A DNA stretch of 64,000 nucleotides, taken from NCBI GenBank assembly GCA_030681365.1, contig JAUXWH010000223.1, positions 1 through 64,000 of the forward strand. Reading direction: 5' to 3'. Made by a program: the position numbers and the translations under genes. Shown here one piece after another: positions 38,989 to 48,389 of this stretch. This DNA is from Bradyrhizobium sp. GTDB taxonomy: Bacteria; Pseudomonadota; Alphaproteobacteria; Rhizobiales; Xanthobacteraceae. Every line of letters begins with the position of its first letter. Position 1 is the stretch's first letter. The notes under the pieces are model-generated. The model ran no database searches and was not told the DNA's origin. It was given only the letters and a program-made list of their open reading frames with translations.

Positions 38989-39022
38989 GTTCTGATACAA
39001 GGCGCCGATCGAATTCAAGCAT

Positions 39023-39640
39023 TCAGGCGCGCTTGACGTGTTTTTCGAGGCCCGGATCGATCAGCTCGCCCTTCAACAGGTACAGCGGCGCCTTGTAGTA
39101 CAGTTTGAGATCGCTGAACGGGTCGGTCAGGATCTTGGTCATCCATACGAGGCCGGTCTCGACATCACGGATGAAGAACAGGTGCACGGTCCGGAACAAC
39201 AGACCGCCGATGCCGATCGCCAGCCAGACCTTGGCGACCTGACGCATGAAATCGGCCGGCGAACTCCAGGGCGCGAAGATCCCGAACAGGGTCGGATCGA
39301 GGAACAGCACCAGCGGCGACAGCGCCCAGATCGTCATCAGCACGATCTTGCGGTTCAGATTGTAGCCGACCTTGATTTCTTCCTTGTGGTCGTGGGTCGC
39401 CTCGTTGATGTGATCGTAGCCCTTCGGTTCGAAGAAGAAGTGACCCGCCTGCCTTGTGGTCATCGAGACCAGCCAGCCGATCAGGGCTGCGGCGACCGGA
39501 TCGACGAACAGCAGCGCATAGGCCACCAGGAAGCTCGCCGCACTGACGAAGTGCAGGCTCTGGTTGATGCGGCTGTGATGGTAGTAGCGATGGTCATCCC
39601 ACCGTTGCGTTCGCAATTGTTCGCGAAAATTGCTCATCAT
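39023..39640 (-). CDS. membrane protein resembling Mpo1/DUF962 family
   Basis: YYHHSRINQSLHFVSAASFLVAYALLFVDPVAAALIGWLVSMTTRQAGHFFFEPKGYDHINEATHDHKEEIKVGYN (H..N..LH and GH..FE pattern); C-terminal TM segments. Confidence 0.5.
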   Translation of the reverse strand: MMSNFREQLRTQRWDDHRYYHHSRINQSLHFVSAASFLVAYALLFVDPVAAALIGWLVSMTTRQAGHFFFEPKGYDHINEATHDHKEEIKVGYNLNRKIVLMTIWALSPLVLFLDPTLFGIFAPWSSPADFMRQVAKVWLAIGIGGLLFRTVHLFFIRDVETGLVWMTKILTDPFSDLKLYYKAPLYLLKGELIDPGLEKHVKRA

Positions 39641-39694
39641 CTTCTCCCCAGGACAGGTTGATTTCATTTACCGCGATTCGATGTACGCCATGTG

Positions 39695-39712
39695 ACGACA
39701 TCGTAATGACAT
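39695..39712 (-). promoter_or_regulatory. second Pho-box-like direct repeat
   Basis: Minus strand ATGTCAT-TACG-ATGTCGT, two 7-mers at 11-bp spacing, about 55 bp upstream of the 39640 start codon. Confidence 0.35.
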
Positions 39713-39758
39713 GTGCCGTTGCGCGACGCGGCGGCCGGAAGCCGCCTGCTCGTACAGC

Positions 39759-40448
39759 TCAGGCCGCGGCGAGGACGGCCTTGGTCTTGCGGAAACGGAT
39801 CAGCGAGAAATGCCCGAGGGGCGGCACCGGGCGGCGTTCGATCAATTCCATGTCGCGCGCACCCGCCAGCCACTGCGCATAGCGCGACCACGCGAATTCG
39901 GTTCGCCAGCCGAGTTGACGCACCACCGGCTGAAGCCGCTGCTCGATGAAGCGACGCATCCCGGCATCGGCGCTGACGCGGCTCAGCAGGATCAGTTCGC
40001 CGCCGGGCCGCAGGACCCGGGCGAACTCGTCCAGTGCGACTTCCGGATTGGGCACCGCCGTCACCACATACTGCGCCATCACGACGTCGAACGAGCCATC
40101 GGGAAATTCGAGCTTCTCCGCGTCCATCACCGCGAGGCCCTCGACGTTCTTCAGGCGCAGATCCGCCACCCGCGCCTTGGCCTTGTCCAACATGGCCTCC
40201 GAAATATCGGTGCCGAAGATGCGAAGGTGAGAGGCGTATTGCGGCAAGGAAATGCCGGTGCCGACGCCGACTTCCAGCACGCGGCCGCCGATGCTGTTGG
40301 TGGCCTGGATCGCGGCGCGCCGGCCCTTGCTGAACACGCCGCCGAACACGAGGTCATAGATCGGAGCCCAGCGGTCATAGGCCTGCTCGACCGTCTCGCG
40401 GTCGAAGTCCAGCTGCCTCGGGCCGTCCAGTTTGATGATTTCTGCCAT
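39759..40448 (-). CDS. SAM-dependent methyltransferase, PmtA-like (phosphatidylethanolamine N-methyltransferase type)
   Basis: AYDRWAPIYDLVFGGVFSKGRRAAI...GGRVLEVGVGTGISLPQYASHLRIFGTDISEAMLDKAKARV; small soluble PmtA-type architecture. Confidence 0.7.
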   Translation of the reverse strand: MAEIIKLDGPRQLDFDRETVEQAYDRWAPIYDLVFGGVFSKGRRAAIQATNSIGGRVLEVGVGTGISLPQYASHLRIFGTDISEAMLDKAKARVADLRLKNVEGLAVMDAEKLEFPDGSFDVVMAQYVVTAVPNPEVALDEFARVLRPGGELILLSRVSADAGMRRFIEQRLQPVVRQLGWRTEFAWSRYAQWLAGARDMELIERRPVPPLGHFSLIRFRKTKAVLAAA

Positions 40449-40492
40449 GGAAACTCCAACTCGCTTGTGATGATCGACCGGTTCGCCTTGAA

Positions 40493-40516
40493 CCGTTCAG
40501 CTTGCCGTTCAGCTTT
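40493..40516. repeat. 12-bp tandem duplication upstream of pmtA-like gene
   Basis: CCGTTCAGCTTG / CCGTTCAGCTTT. Confidence 0.7.
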
Positions 40517-40521
40517 GCCAA

Positions 40522-41577
40522 TTAGCCCTGGACCGCGCTTTGGCCTGCCACGCGGCGGGCGGGTCGCAGCGAGCGGCTCGGCTGCAATGCGCTCAGATTG
40601 CCGATGAACTGTCTTGCGCTGTTTTCCCAGGAGCGCTCGAGCGCAAAACTGCGGCACGCTTCCCGGGACAGGCTGAGCGCGCCGATGCAGGCGCGGCGCA
40701 GGTCCGCATCCAGAACGCCGATCGGGTGATCCGCGATCACGTCCAGCGGCCCCGTGACCGGAAACGCCGCCACCGGGGTGCCGCACGCCAGCGCCTCAAG
40801 TTGAACGACGCCGAAGGTGTCGGTGAGGCTCGGGAAGACGAAGACATCCGCCGCCGCCAGATGGGAGGTCAGATCGCTGCCGGTTTTCTCGCCGAGGAAT
40901 CTGGCCTTCGGATAGCGAAGCTGCAGTTCCGCCCGCTGCGGCCCGTCCCCGATCACGACCTTCGATCCTGGCAGGTTCAATGTCAGAAACGCTTCGAGAT
41001 TCTTTTCGACGGCGACGCGGCCGACCGTCATGAAAATGGGTCTGGGCAAATCGAGTTCGGCCGGATCGTCGGGCCGGAACAGATTTGTATCCACTCCGCG
41101 GGTCCAGCTGCCAAGCTTCCGGAACCCTTTGGCGTTGAGCTCCTGCCGGAGCGACGAGGTGGCGACCATCGTCATGGCGGCCGCGGCGTGAAAGTGCCGC
41201 AGCACCGCATAGCTCAGCCAGGCCGGAATGATCGCGCGTACCGCGATGTATTCCGGAAAGCGTGTCGTATAGGACGTCGTGAACGCAAGCTTGCGACGGC
41301 GGCAATAGGCGCGCACCGCCCATCCGATCGGCCCCTCGGTCGCGATATGAATGGCGTCCGGCGAGGCCGCCTCGATCCGGCGCGCAATCTCGCGCCGGTT
41401 CGGCCAGGCCACCCGCAAGCCCGGATAGGTCGGCACCGCCATCGAAGGAAACCCTTCCGGGGTCAGGAAGCGGATTTCGGCGCCGAGCGACGCCGCGCTG
41501 CGGGCCAGCGAGGTTAACGTCCTGACGACACCGTTAACCTGCGGATGCCACGCGTCTGTCGCAATCAAGATCCGCAT
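40522..41577 (-). CDS. GT4-type glycosyltransferase
   Basis: MRILIATDAWHPQVNGVVRTLTSLARSAASLG...FVFPSLTDTFGVVQLEALACGTPVAAFPVTGPLDVI. Confidence 0.88.
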   Translation of the reverse strand: MRILIATDAWHPQVNGVVRTLTSLARSAASLGAEIRFLTPEGFPSMAVPTYPGLRVAWPNRREIARRIEAASPDAIHIATEGPIGWAVRAYCRRRKLAFTTSYTTRFPEYIAVRAIIPAWLSYAVLRHFHAAAAMTMVATSSLRQELNAKGFRKLGSWTRGVDTNLFRPDDPAELDLPRPIFMTVGRVAVEKNLEAFLTLNLPGSKVVIGDGPQRAELQLRYPKARFLGEKTGSDLTSHLAAADVFVFPSLTDTFGVVQLEALACGTPVAAFPVTGPLDVIADHPIGVLDADLRRACIGALSLSREACRSFALERSWENSARQFIGNLSALQPSRSLRPARRVAGQSAVQG

Positions 41578-41712
41578 GAAGGAACCCGGGAGTTTCATTG
41601 ATTCTCGCTTTCCCGACGTTCGTCCATGGATATTTCAGGCGTGTGACGTCATCGACGCGCGACCGCTCTTTTTCCGGTGGCGACGAGTTTTTTCGTGTAG
41701 CGTGACGGAGCA

Positions 41713-43113
41713 ATGTCATCAGCAAATCCCGGCGATACCCCGAACACGCCTCCCGGACGCCGCAAGCGAAAGGACTATTCGCTGCTGGTGCTGGCTGCCG
41801 GCATCTTCCTGTTCGGCGCCGCCGCCGCCGGACTTTATTACATCCTGCAGCCCGTCACCCTGCGCATCGCGGTCGGCCCGGCTGGCAGCGAGGACCAGAA
41901 ACTGGTGCAGGCGCTGGCGCAGACCTTTGCCCGCGACGGTAATTCGGTGCGGCTGCACCCGATCACCACCGAAGGCGCGATCGAGAGCGTCGCGCTGCTG
42001 GCTGCCAAAAAGGCCGACCTCGCGATCGCGCGTGGCGATCTGGATTTGCCGGCCGACGCCCAGTCGGTCGCCATCCTGCGCAAGAATGTCGTGGTGCTGT
42101 GGTCGGTGGCCGGCCTGCCGGCCAAGGGAGCGAAAAAGCCGCCGCCGCCGAAAATCAAGGAGCTCAGCGACCTCCCCGGGCATCGCGTCGGCGTTATCGG
42201 CCGGACCAGGACCAACGTCACCCTGCTGCGCGTGATCCTGACCGAATCCGGCGTCAATCCCGACAAGGTGGCGATCACCCAGTTCGCCACCAGCCAGATC
42301 GCCGAGATGGCGCGCGACCCGACGATCGAAGCCTTCATGGCGGTGGGCCCGCTCGACAGCAAGATCACGTCAGAGGCGATCGCCGCCACCGCGAAGGCGC
42401 GAGGCGAACCGAAATTCCTGCCGATCGAGGTCTCCGAGACGCTGGCCAAGAAGCACCCGCGCTACGAGGCCGAGGAAATCCCCGGCAGTACCTTCGCTCC
42501 GTTGCCGGCGCGCCCCGAGGACAAGATCGACACCGTCAGCGTCAACCATCTGATCGTCGCGCCGAAGTCGTTGTCGGATACCGCGGTCGGCGGCTTCGTC
42601 CGGCAATTGTTCACCGCGCGCCAGTCGCTCGCCAGGGAAGTGCCCTCGGCAGCCAAGATCGAGAAGCCGGATACCGACAAGGACGCCGCACTGCCGGCGC
42701 ATCAGGGGGCTGCGGCCTATATCGACGGCACTGAACGCACCTTCCTGGAAAAATATACCGACTATGTCTGGGGCGCGATCCTGGTTCTCTCCGGGTTGGG
42801 ATCCGGAGGCGCCTGGCTGCGTCACTACTGGAAGCGGGATGAACGCGAACAATACGCCGAGCATCGCGACAATCTGCTCGCGATCATTTCCAAGGTGCGG
42901 CTGGCGGAATCCCCTGACGAATTGACCGCCATGCAAAACGAAGTCGACGGGGTGCTGCGGGAAACGCTGGATTGCTACGACGACCGGGCGATCGAGGAAG
43001 GCGACCTCGCCGCGATCGGCCTCGTGCTCGACCAGTTCAACCATGCCGTGGCCGACCGGCGCAACGCCATCGGCGTTGTCACCCCCGAACCGGCGCGGAT
43101 GCGGGCGCTGTAG
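41713..43113 (+). CDS. TAXI-family TRAP substrate-binding protein with N- and C-terminal membrane anchors
   Basis: LRIAVGPAGSEDQKLVQALAQTFARDGNSVRLHPITTEGAIESVALLAAKKADLAIARGD; C-terminal TM (VWGAILVLSGLGSGGAWL) plus cytoplasmic helical tail. Confidence 0.8.
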   Translation: MSSANPGDTPNTPPGRRKRKDYSLLVLAAGIFLFGAAAAGLYYILQPVTLRIAVGPAGSEDQKLVQALAQTFARDGNSVRLHPITTEGAIESVALLAAKKADLAIARGDLDLPADAQSVAILRKNVVVLWSVAGLPAKGAKKPPPPKIKELSDLPGHRVGVIGRTRTNVTLLRVILTESGVNPDKVAITQFATSQIAEMARDPTIEAFMAVGPLDSKITSEAIAATAKARGEPKFLPIEVSETLAKKHPRYEAEEIPGSTFAPLPARPEDKIDTVSVNHLIVAPKSLSDTAVGGFVRQLFTARQSLAREVPSAAKIEKPDTDKDAALPAHQGAAAYIDGTERTFLEKYTDYVWGAILVLSGLGSGGAWLRHYWKRDEREQYAEHRDNLLAIISKVRLAESPDELTAMQNEVDGVLRETLDCYDDRAIEEGDLAAIGLVLDQFNHAVADRRNAIGVVTPEPARMRAL

Positions 43114-43389
43114 TCCGACGACGAAGGCACGGGGGCCAAGCGTAGCTGCGCGGGGGGCCGATCCGATTATAAATGCTTGAACCAGATCGATAAAAACTTC
43201 GGCGACGGGGTCGGGAACGACTAACCGCGCGGCGCTTTGGCGGGCCATGAAACCGCGATGAAACAATTCTTAAGCCGACGAAACCATTTTGGCGACATTG
43301 TGCAAACCTCCTGAAACGCTTGGCCGGTACTGATCTTCCCAACGATGCGCCGGGGACACTGGCGCGCAGGCGCAAAACAGGGGTCGATC

Positions 43390-44076
43390 ATGTTCCACTC
43401 AGCCAGACTGAATTCACGCCGCGTCGCCGCCGCACTCGGTGCGCTGGCCATCGGCACGTTCGCAGTTGCCGGCTCTGCCGCGGCGGCGCCGGTGCAGCTG
43501 TTTCCGTTCATCCTGAGCCCGCCGGCGCAATCGGCGCCGCCGGTGCAGGCGCAGCCTTCCGACGAAGACGAAGGCACCGTTCGCGAGATGCCGGCGCGTT
43601 TCAAGCGCCAGGTCGTCAACTACGCCACCCGCGAGGCGCCCGGCACCATCATCATCGATACCCCCAACACCTATCTCTATTATGTACTCGGCGGCGGACA
43701 GGCGATTCGCTACGGCATCGGCGTCGGCCGCGAGGGCTTCACCTGGTCGGGCGTGCAGACCGTAACCAGGAAGGCGGAATGGCCGGATTGGACTCCGCCA
43801 CCGGAAATGATCGCGCGCCAGCCGTATCTGCCGCGTTACATGGCCGGTGGCCCCGGCAACCCGCTCGGCGCCCGCGCCCTGTATCTCGGCGGCACCATCT
43901 ATCGCATCCACGGCACCAACGCGCCGCACACCATCGGCACCCACGTCTCCTCGGGCTGCCTGCGCCTGACCAATGAAGACGTCACCGACCTTTATTCGCG
44001 GGTCAATGTCGGCACCAAGGTGATCGTGCTGCCGATGGACCGCCGCGCCGATAACATGAACGGCAAGCGGAGCTGA
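43390..44076 (+). CDS. L,D-transpeptidase (YkuD domain)
   Basis: YRIHGTNAPHTIGTHVSSGCLRLTNEDVTDLYSRV. Confidence 0.9.
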   Translation: MFHSARLNSRRVAAALGALAIGTFAVAGSAAAAPVQLFPFILSPPAQSAPPVQAQPSDEDEGTVREMPARFKRQVVNYATREAPGTIIIDTPNTYLYYVLGGGQAIRYGIGVGREGFTWSGVQTVTRKAEWPDWTPPPEMIARQPYLPRYMAGGPGNPLGARALYLGGTIYRIHGTNAPHTIGTHVSSGCLRLTNEDVTDLYSRVNVGTKVIVLPMDRRADNMNGKRS

Positions 44077-44111
44077 TTTTTCCGGCGCTTGCAAAGCTCA
44101 TGATTTGAGGA

Positions 44112-44143
44112 ATGGCGCGGTCTCCGCGCCATTTTGTTTTTCA
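44112..44143 (+). terminator. Rho-independent terminator
   Basis: AATGGCGCGG-TCT-CCGCGCCATT-TTGTTTTTC downstream of the L,D-transpeptidase. Confidence 0.85.
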
Positions 44144-44173
44144 ATCCATCGTAGTCCCTGCGAAAGCAGAATC

Positions 44174-44288
44174 GTAGGGTGGGGAAAGGCGCTCTTTCGC
44201 CGTGCCCACCATCTTCACAACGAGCTCGCGAGGCGGCCACCTTCATCCGCCGATCTGTGGTGGGCACGCTGCGCTTTGCCCACCCTAC
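44174..44288. repeat. dispersed palindromic repeat family B, copy 2
   Basis: gtagggtggggaaaggcgc...gtggtgggcacgctgcgctttgcccaccctac. Confidence 0.8.
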
Positions 44289-44389
44289 CCACCCCTGGAC
44301 ACGTTTCGTTACACGTTACCCGAAGCCCGGCTCTGGCGCCCATCTGCCCCACCCTGTAAACTCCGGCGTTGAACCGGTCCGGGGGGACG

Positions 44390-45958
44390 ATGCGTCTGCC
44401 GATTAATCTGAAGTTGATCCTGCTCGGGATTGCGACGCTCGCGATTTCGTTTTTCGTCAGCCTCAAGGTCATGGACTGGGTGGCACCGCGCGGCAACGTG
44501 GGCGCCCCCGTGCTGGTGGAATTGCCGCCGCTGCCGCCGGCCCCGCGCGCTTCCAGCATCATCGCCCCGGTGGCGATCGCGCTATCCGCGATCCGCGACG
44601 CCGCCGAGCGCGGCGCGCCGCGCAATTTCGCCGGCAAGGCCGACAATCCGGTGACGTCGATCCTGCAGAATGCCGATATCGGCTGGACTGCCTCGCGCGG
44701 GCCGATTGCGGCGACCGGCGACGATGACGTGCTGTCGCTGGCGACGCCCCTGACGGGAATGCTGAACGTGACCGGCTCGCTGTCGGCGAAGGCGACCGGC
44801 GCGGTCGGCGATGCGCTGGGCAGCCTGCTCGGCGGCGACCTCGGCAAGAAGATCGGCAGCGTCAACATCAAGAACCTCAACGCCAGCGCGGAGATCAAGG
44901 GCAACGTCGCCATCACCTCGCGGCCGAAGCTTGCCGCCGCCTGGCGCATCGAGCCGAATCTCGCGGCGCAGGTCAATCTCGGCGACACCAGCCTCGTGGT
45001 GGCGGGCGCACGCGTCAACGTGCCGGCGCAGGTCAAGCCGCTGATCGACAAGACGGTGGCCGAGCAGATCGCGGTGGCGCAGGCGCGGATCCGCAACGAT
45101 CCGGCGCTGGAGCAGAACGCGCGGATCCAGTGGGCCAAGGCCTGCCGCTCGATTCCGCTGCAGGGCACCGGCGCCGCCTCGACGCTGCCGGCGCTCTGGC
45201 TGGAGCTGCGGCCGACCCGCGCCATCGCGGCGCAGCCGCGGGTCGATGCCCAGGCGGTGACGCTGACGCTCGGTATCGAGGCCGAGACCCGCATCACGCC
45301 GGTACAGACCAAGCCGGACTGCCCGTTCCCGGCGACCATCGCCATCATCCCGCCGACGCCGGGGGGCGTCAGCATCGGCGTGCCGATCGACATGCCCTTC
45401 ACCGAACTCAACAAGATCGTCGAGGCGCAGTTCGCCGGCCGCACCTTCCCCGAGGACGGTTCGGGCGCGGTCGACGTCACCGTCAAGCGCGCCAGCGTCG
45501 CGGCCTCCGGCGACCGGCTGCTGATCTCGCTGCTGGTCAACGCCAGGGAGAAGAAGAGTTTCTTCGGATTCGGCGGCGAGGCCAATGTGCATATCTGGGG
45601 CCGGCCCGTGCTGGATCAGGCGCAGCAGACGCTGCGGCTGACCAACATCGAACTCGCGGTCGAATCCGAGGCCGCGTTCGGGCTGCTCGGCGCCGCCGCG
45701 CGCGCGGCGATGCCGCATCTGCAGCGGGCGCTGGCCGAGAAGGCCACCATCGACCTGAAACCATTCGCCAGCAACGCGCAGAAGAAGATTGCCGCCGTGA
45801 TCGCCGATTTTCAGACGAACGAGGATGGCGTGCGGGTGGCCGCCGAAATCACCAGCCTGCGCCTCGCCGAGATCGCTTTCGATTCGAAGACGCTGCGCGT
45901 GATCGCGGAAGCCGACGGCATGATGAACGTCTATCTCTCGGCGCTGCCGGGGCTGTGA
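44390..45958 (+). CDS. DUF4403-family protein
   Basis: N-terminal TM; long TULIP-like/DUF4403 sequence with VRAEITSLRLAEIAF-type C-terminus. Confidence 0.65.
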   Translation: MRLPINLKLILLGIATLAISFFVSLKVMDWVAPRGNVGAPVLVELPPLPPAPRASSIIAPVAIALSAIRDAAERGAPRNFAGKADNPVTSILQNADIGWTASRGPIAATGDDDVLSLATPLTGMLNVTGSLSAKATGAVGDALGSLLGGDLGKKIGSVNIKNLNASAEIKGNVAITSRPKLAAAWRIEPNLAAQVNLGDTSLVVAGARVNVPAQVKPLIDKTVAEQIAVAQARIRNDPALEQNARIQWAKACRSIPLQGTGAASTLPALWLELRPTRAIAAQPRVDAQAVTLTLGIEAETRITPVQTKPDCPFPATIAIIPPTPGGVSIGVPIDMPFTELNKIVEAQFAGRTFPEDGSGAVDVTVKRASVAASGDRLLISLLVNAREKKSFFGFGGEANVHIWGRPVLDQAQQTLRLTNIELAVESEAAFGLLGAAARAAMPHLQRALAEKATIDLKPFASNAQKKIAAVIADFQTNEDGVRVAAEITSLRLAEIAFDSKTLRVIAEADGMMNVYLSALPGL

Positions 45959-46033
45959 CGAAGGCCGCGCTGCCTCCACGCTGCTGCGGCAGGACGACAG
46001 GCGCCGTGAGCCGCCAACAACGAACGGCAGCGC

Positions 46034-47266
46034 TTACGACGGCTCGAGGACCGGCCTGGACTGCTTTGCCGGAGCCGAGACAAGATCCCCGTTCAGCGCG
46101 AATGGCTTGCTGAATTCAAGAACCCGCTCCGCCGGCGCATACCAGCCCTGGGGCGCATGAGTATCGTCGTGCAGATAGCAGCGGACACGCACCAGCGGGG
46201 ATCCGACCGTGAAGGTGAAATGCCGGCTCATCGGCGGACATGTCACGAACGAATGATACTTCGACAGCTGTGCGCAGTTGACGAAATTGGTGCCCCATTT
46301 GCGCTCGACATGGCCGCGTCCGCTGACGACATCGTCGGGGAACGTATGGGTATGTCCGCCAAGCCAGAGATCCACCGCCCCCGGATTCTTTTCCAGATAT
46401 TGCTCGAACCGCTGCGCCTTCGGTTCTTCATCGACGAAGTACAAATAGGAGGCGCCCTCGGGCACGCCGTCGACCCCATGGTAGCGGCCATGGCGATAGC
46501 GACCGTCGGGATACTTGGAGACACCCTCGAAATCACCGGAGGCCACGGTGGTTTCCCGCAGCATGTGGTGATGGCAGCTGATGACGATATCGTCCCTGGC
46601 AGCCTCGACATTTTCCTGCCACCACGCCCAGGTATCGCTGGTCACCGCACCGGCCGGCGAGCCACCGCCGAATTCGCGGCGTCCGACCGGAAAGGGCAGA
46701 TCGTTGCGATCGCTCATCATCAGAAAACGGAGATTGCCGACGCCAAAGGAGTAGCGTTCCCAATTGCCTTTCGCGGCATACGGTCTTCGCGAGGCGTCTA
46801 CACCCGATGACTCCGTGTTTTCGCCCATCGGATCGACCCATTTGCGGAACCACCAGTTCGCCGGCTTGCCGGCGCTGGACGGCGCATTGCCCGGCGAGGC
46901 GTCGTGATTGCCGGCCACCGAGTAGATCTGCTCGCGGCGATGATGCTTGAGAACACCGAATTGCCGCGCGACCTCGCGTCCCTGCTCGTCGTCGGGCAAA
47001 TCCCACAGGCCGGCATTGTCGCCGAGATCGAGCGCGATATCCCAGCGGAAGGGCGGGCCGCCAAGATCGCCGCCAACCTCGGACTGGCGAAGCGCCGACG
47101 CCAGACTCTCGGGATAGGCGGCGGGCGGCGTGAACTCCATGCCGTTGCGTATCGCCGCCGACACGGCCTTGTCAGTGGCGACATGCGCATCGGAGAACAC
47201 CCAAAGCTGGAAAGTTTCCGCCTCGTTCGGCCTGGCGACAGGGGGCTTCTGTTGACGTTCGCTCAT
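46034..47266 (-). CDS. calcineurin-like metallophosphoesterase
   Basis: FQLWVFSDAHV, DIALDLGDNAG, YSVAGNHD, VISCHHHML, DLWLGGHTHTF. Confidence 0.85.
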   Translation of the reverse strand: MSERQQKPPVARPNEAETFQLWVFSDAHVATDKAVSAAIRNGMEFTPPAAYPESLASALRQSEVGGDLGGPPFRWDIALDLGDNAGLWDLPDDEQGREVARQFGVLKHHRREQIYSVAGNHDASPGNAPSSAGKPANWWFRKWVDPMGENTESSGVDASRRPYAAKGNWERYSFGVGNLRFLMMSDRNDLPFPVGRREFGGGSPAGAVTSDTWAWWQENVEAARDDIVISCHHHMLRETTVASGDFEGVSKYPDGRYRHGRYHGVDGVPEGASYLYFVDEEPKAQRFEQYLEKNPGAVDLWLGGHTHTFPDDVVSGRGHVERKWGTNFVNCAQLSKYHSFVTCPPMSRHFTFTVGSPLVRVRCYLHDDTHAPQGWYAPAERVLEFSKPFALNGDLVSAPAKQSRPVLEPS

Positions 47267-47349
47267 TTGCGGGATCCTTCGACATTCATACTGATGTGCG
47301 CAATCTGGAATGGACCTGATGTTTGCGAAACGAAAAACGGACCGAGCGC

Positions 47350-47366
47350 TACAACTAATTGCCAAC
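47350..47366 (+). promoter_or_regulatory. shared motif site S1
   Basis: TACAACTAATTGCCAAC, upstream of the metallophosphoesterase. Confidence 0.6.
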
Positions 47367-47414
47367 TGGATCAGCCGGCCGGGTCGATCACTCGCGGGCG
47401 CCGGAGCGGGCCGG

Positions 47415-48368
47415 CTATTGGAAAAGAGAATCGAGATCCAGCTTCTGCCTGATCATCTTGTATTCAAAAGCGTCCGCGGCCCATTTTTCGATCAGGGCGC
47501 GGCTGTCGGGTTTCACGGCAATGTCGATCTGTTTGAGGTCTGTGGCCGCGTAGAACGGATCATCCTTCGACGCCGCCATCACAACGGCAGGGTCCGTCCT
47601 GAGGTACTCGCCGAACCACTCCGCCGATTTCTGCCGGTTCTGCGCAATGAACAGGATCGCCTTGCGCAGGGCGGCAATGTACTTCTCCACCTCCTGCGGA
47701 TGCTCGGCGATGAATTTCGTCTTCACGATCGAAACGAAGCGAAACGGCCAGGTATGAAGGATCTGGGCGTCCGACTGCTGTTGCAGCCTCAACACCTGTG
47801 GCTGGCGGATGACGATCGCATCGACCGACTTGTTGCCCAGCGCGGTAGCGAGTTCGCCAGGGGCGATATTGACGAGTAAAACCTTGTCGGCAAGCCCCTT
47901 CTCCTTCAGCCACACCAGGGTATCAAGATGCGAATCTGATCCGAAGGAAACCCCGAGCTTCTTTCCGGCAAGCGAGTCGAGCGCGGCGATACCACTGCTC
48001 TTGTCCACCATCAGCGAGTGGCTCGACTGACCGACCATCGCAACGATCTTGATATCGCCGGGAATCTTTGCGGCATACGACGTCACCGGCATCAGGCTCG
48101 TCACCACCGCGTCGATCGAGCCCGCTGCCAGCGCCTCCATCATCGGCGGGCCGTACTGGAATGAATCGAACTTGGCCTTCAGGCTGCTCTGTTGGGCAAT
48201 TCCTGCCTTGTCCATCGTCACCACGATCTGGCCGTTCATGCCGCTCGGAAACGCGATTCGCATCACGGGCTGGTCGGCACTCGCCAACCCCGGCACGGCG
48301 CAGGCCGCGGCCGCAACGGACAGCGCAACGACAAGGCTGCGGACACGGCTGGTGCTAATATCTCGCAT
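47415..48368 (-). CDS. NitT/TauT-type ABC transporter substrate-binding protein
   Basis: Signal peptide; VMRIAFPSGMNGQIVVTMDKAGIAQQSSLKAKFDSFQYGPPMMEALAAGSIDAVVTSLMP. Confidence 0.85.
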   Translation of the reverse strand: MRDISTSRVRSLVVALSVAAAACAVPGLASADQPVMRIAFPSGMNGQIVVTMDKAGIAQQSSLKAKFDSFQYGPPMMEALAAGSIDAVVTSLMPVTSYAAKIPGDIKIVAMVGQSSHSLMVDKSSGIAALDSLAGKKLGVSFGSDSHLDTLVWLKEKGLADKVLLVNIAPGELATALGNKSVDAIVIRQPQVLRLQQQSDAQILHTWPFRFVSIVKTKFIAEHPQEVEKYIAALRKAILFIAQNRQKSAEWFGEYLRTDPAVVMAASKDDPFYAATDLKQIDIAVKPDSRALIEKWAADAFEYKMIRQKLDLDSLFQ

Positions 48369-48389
48369 GGTTATCTCCAGGTTGAAAGT

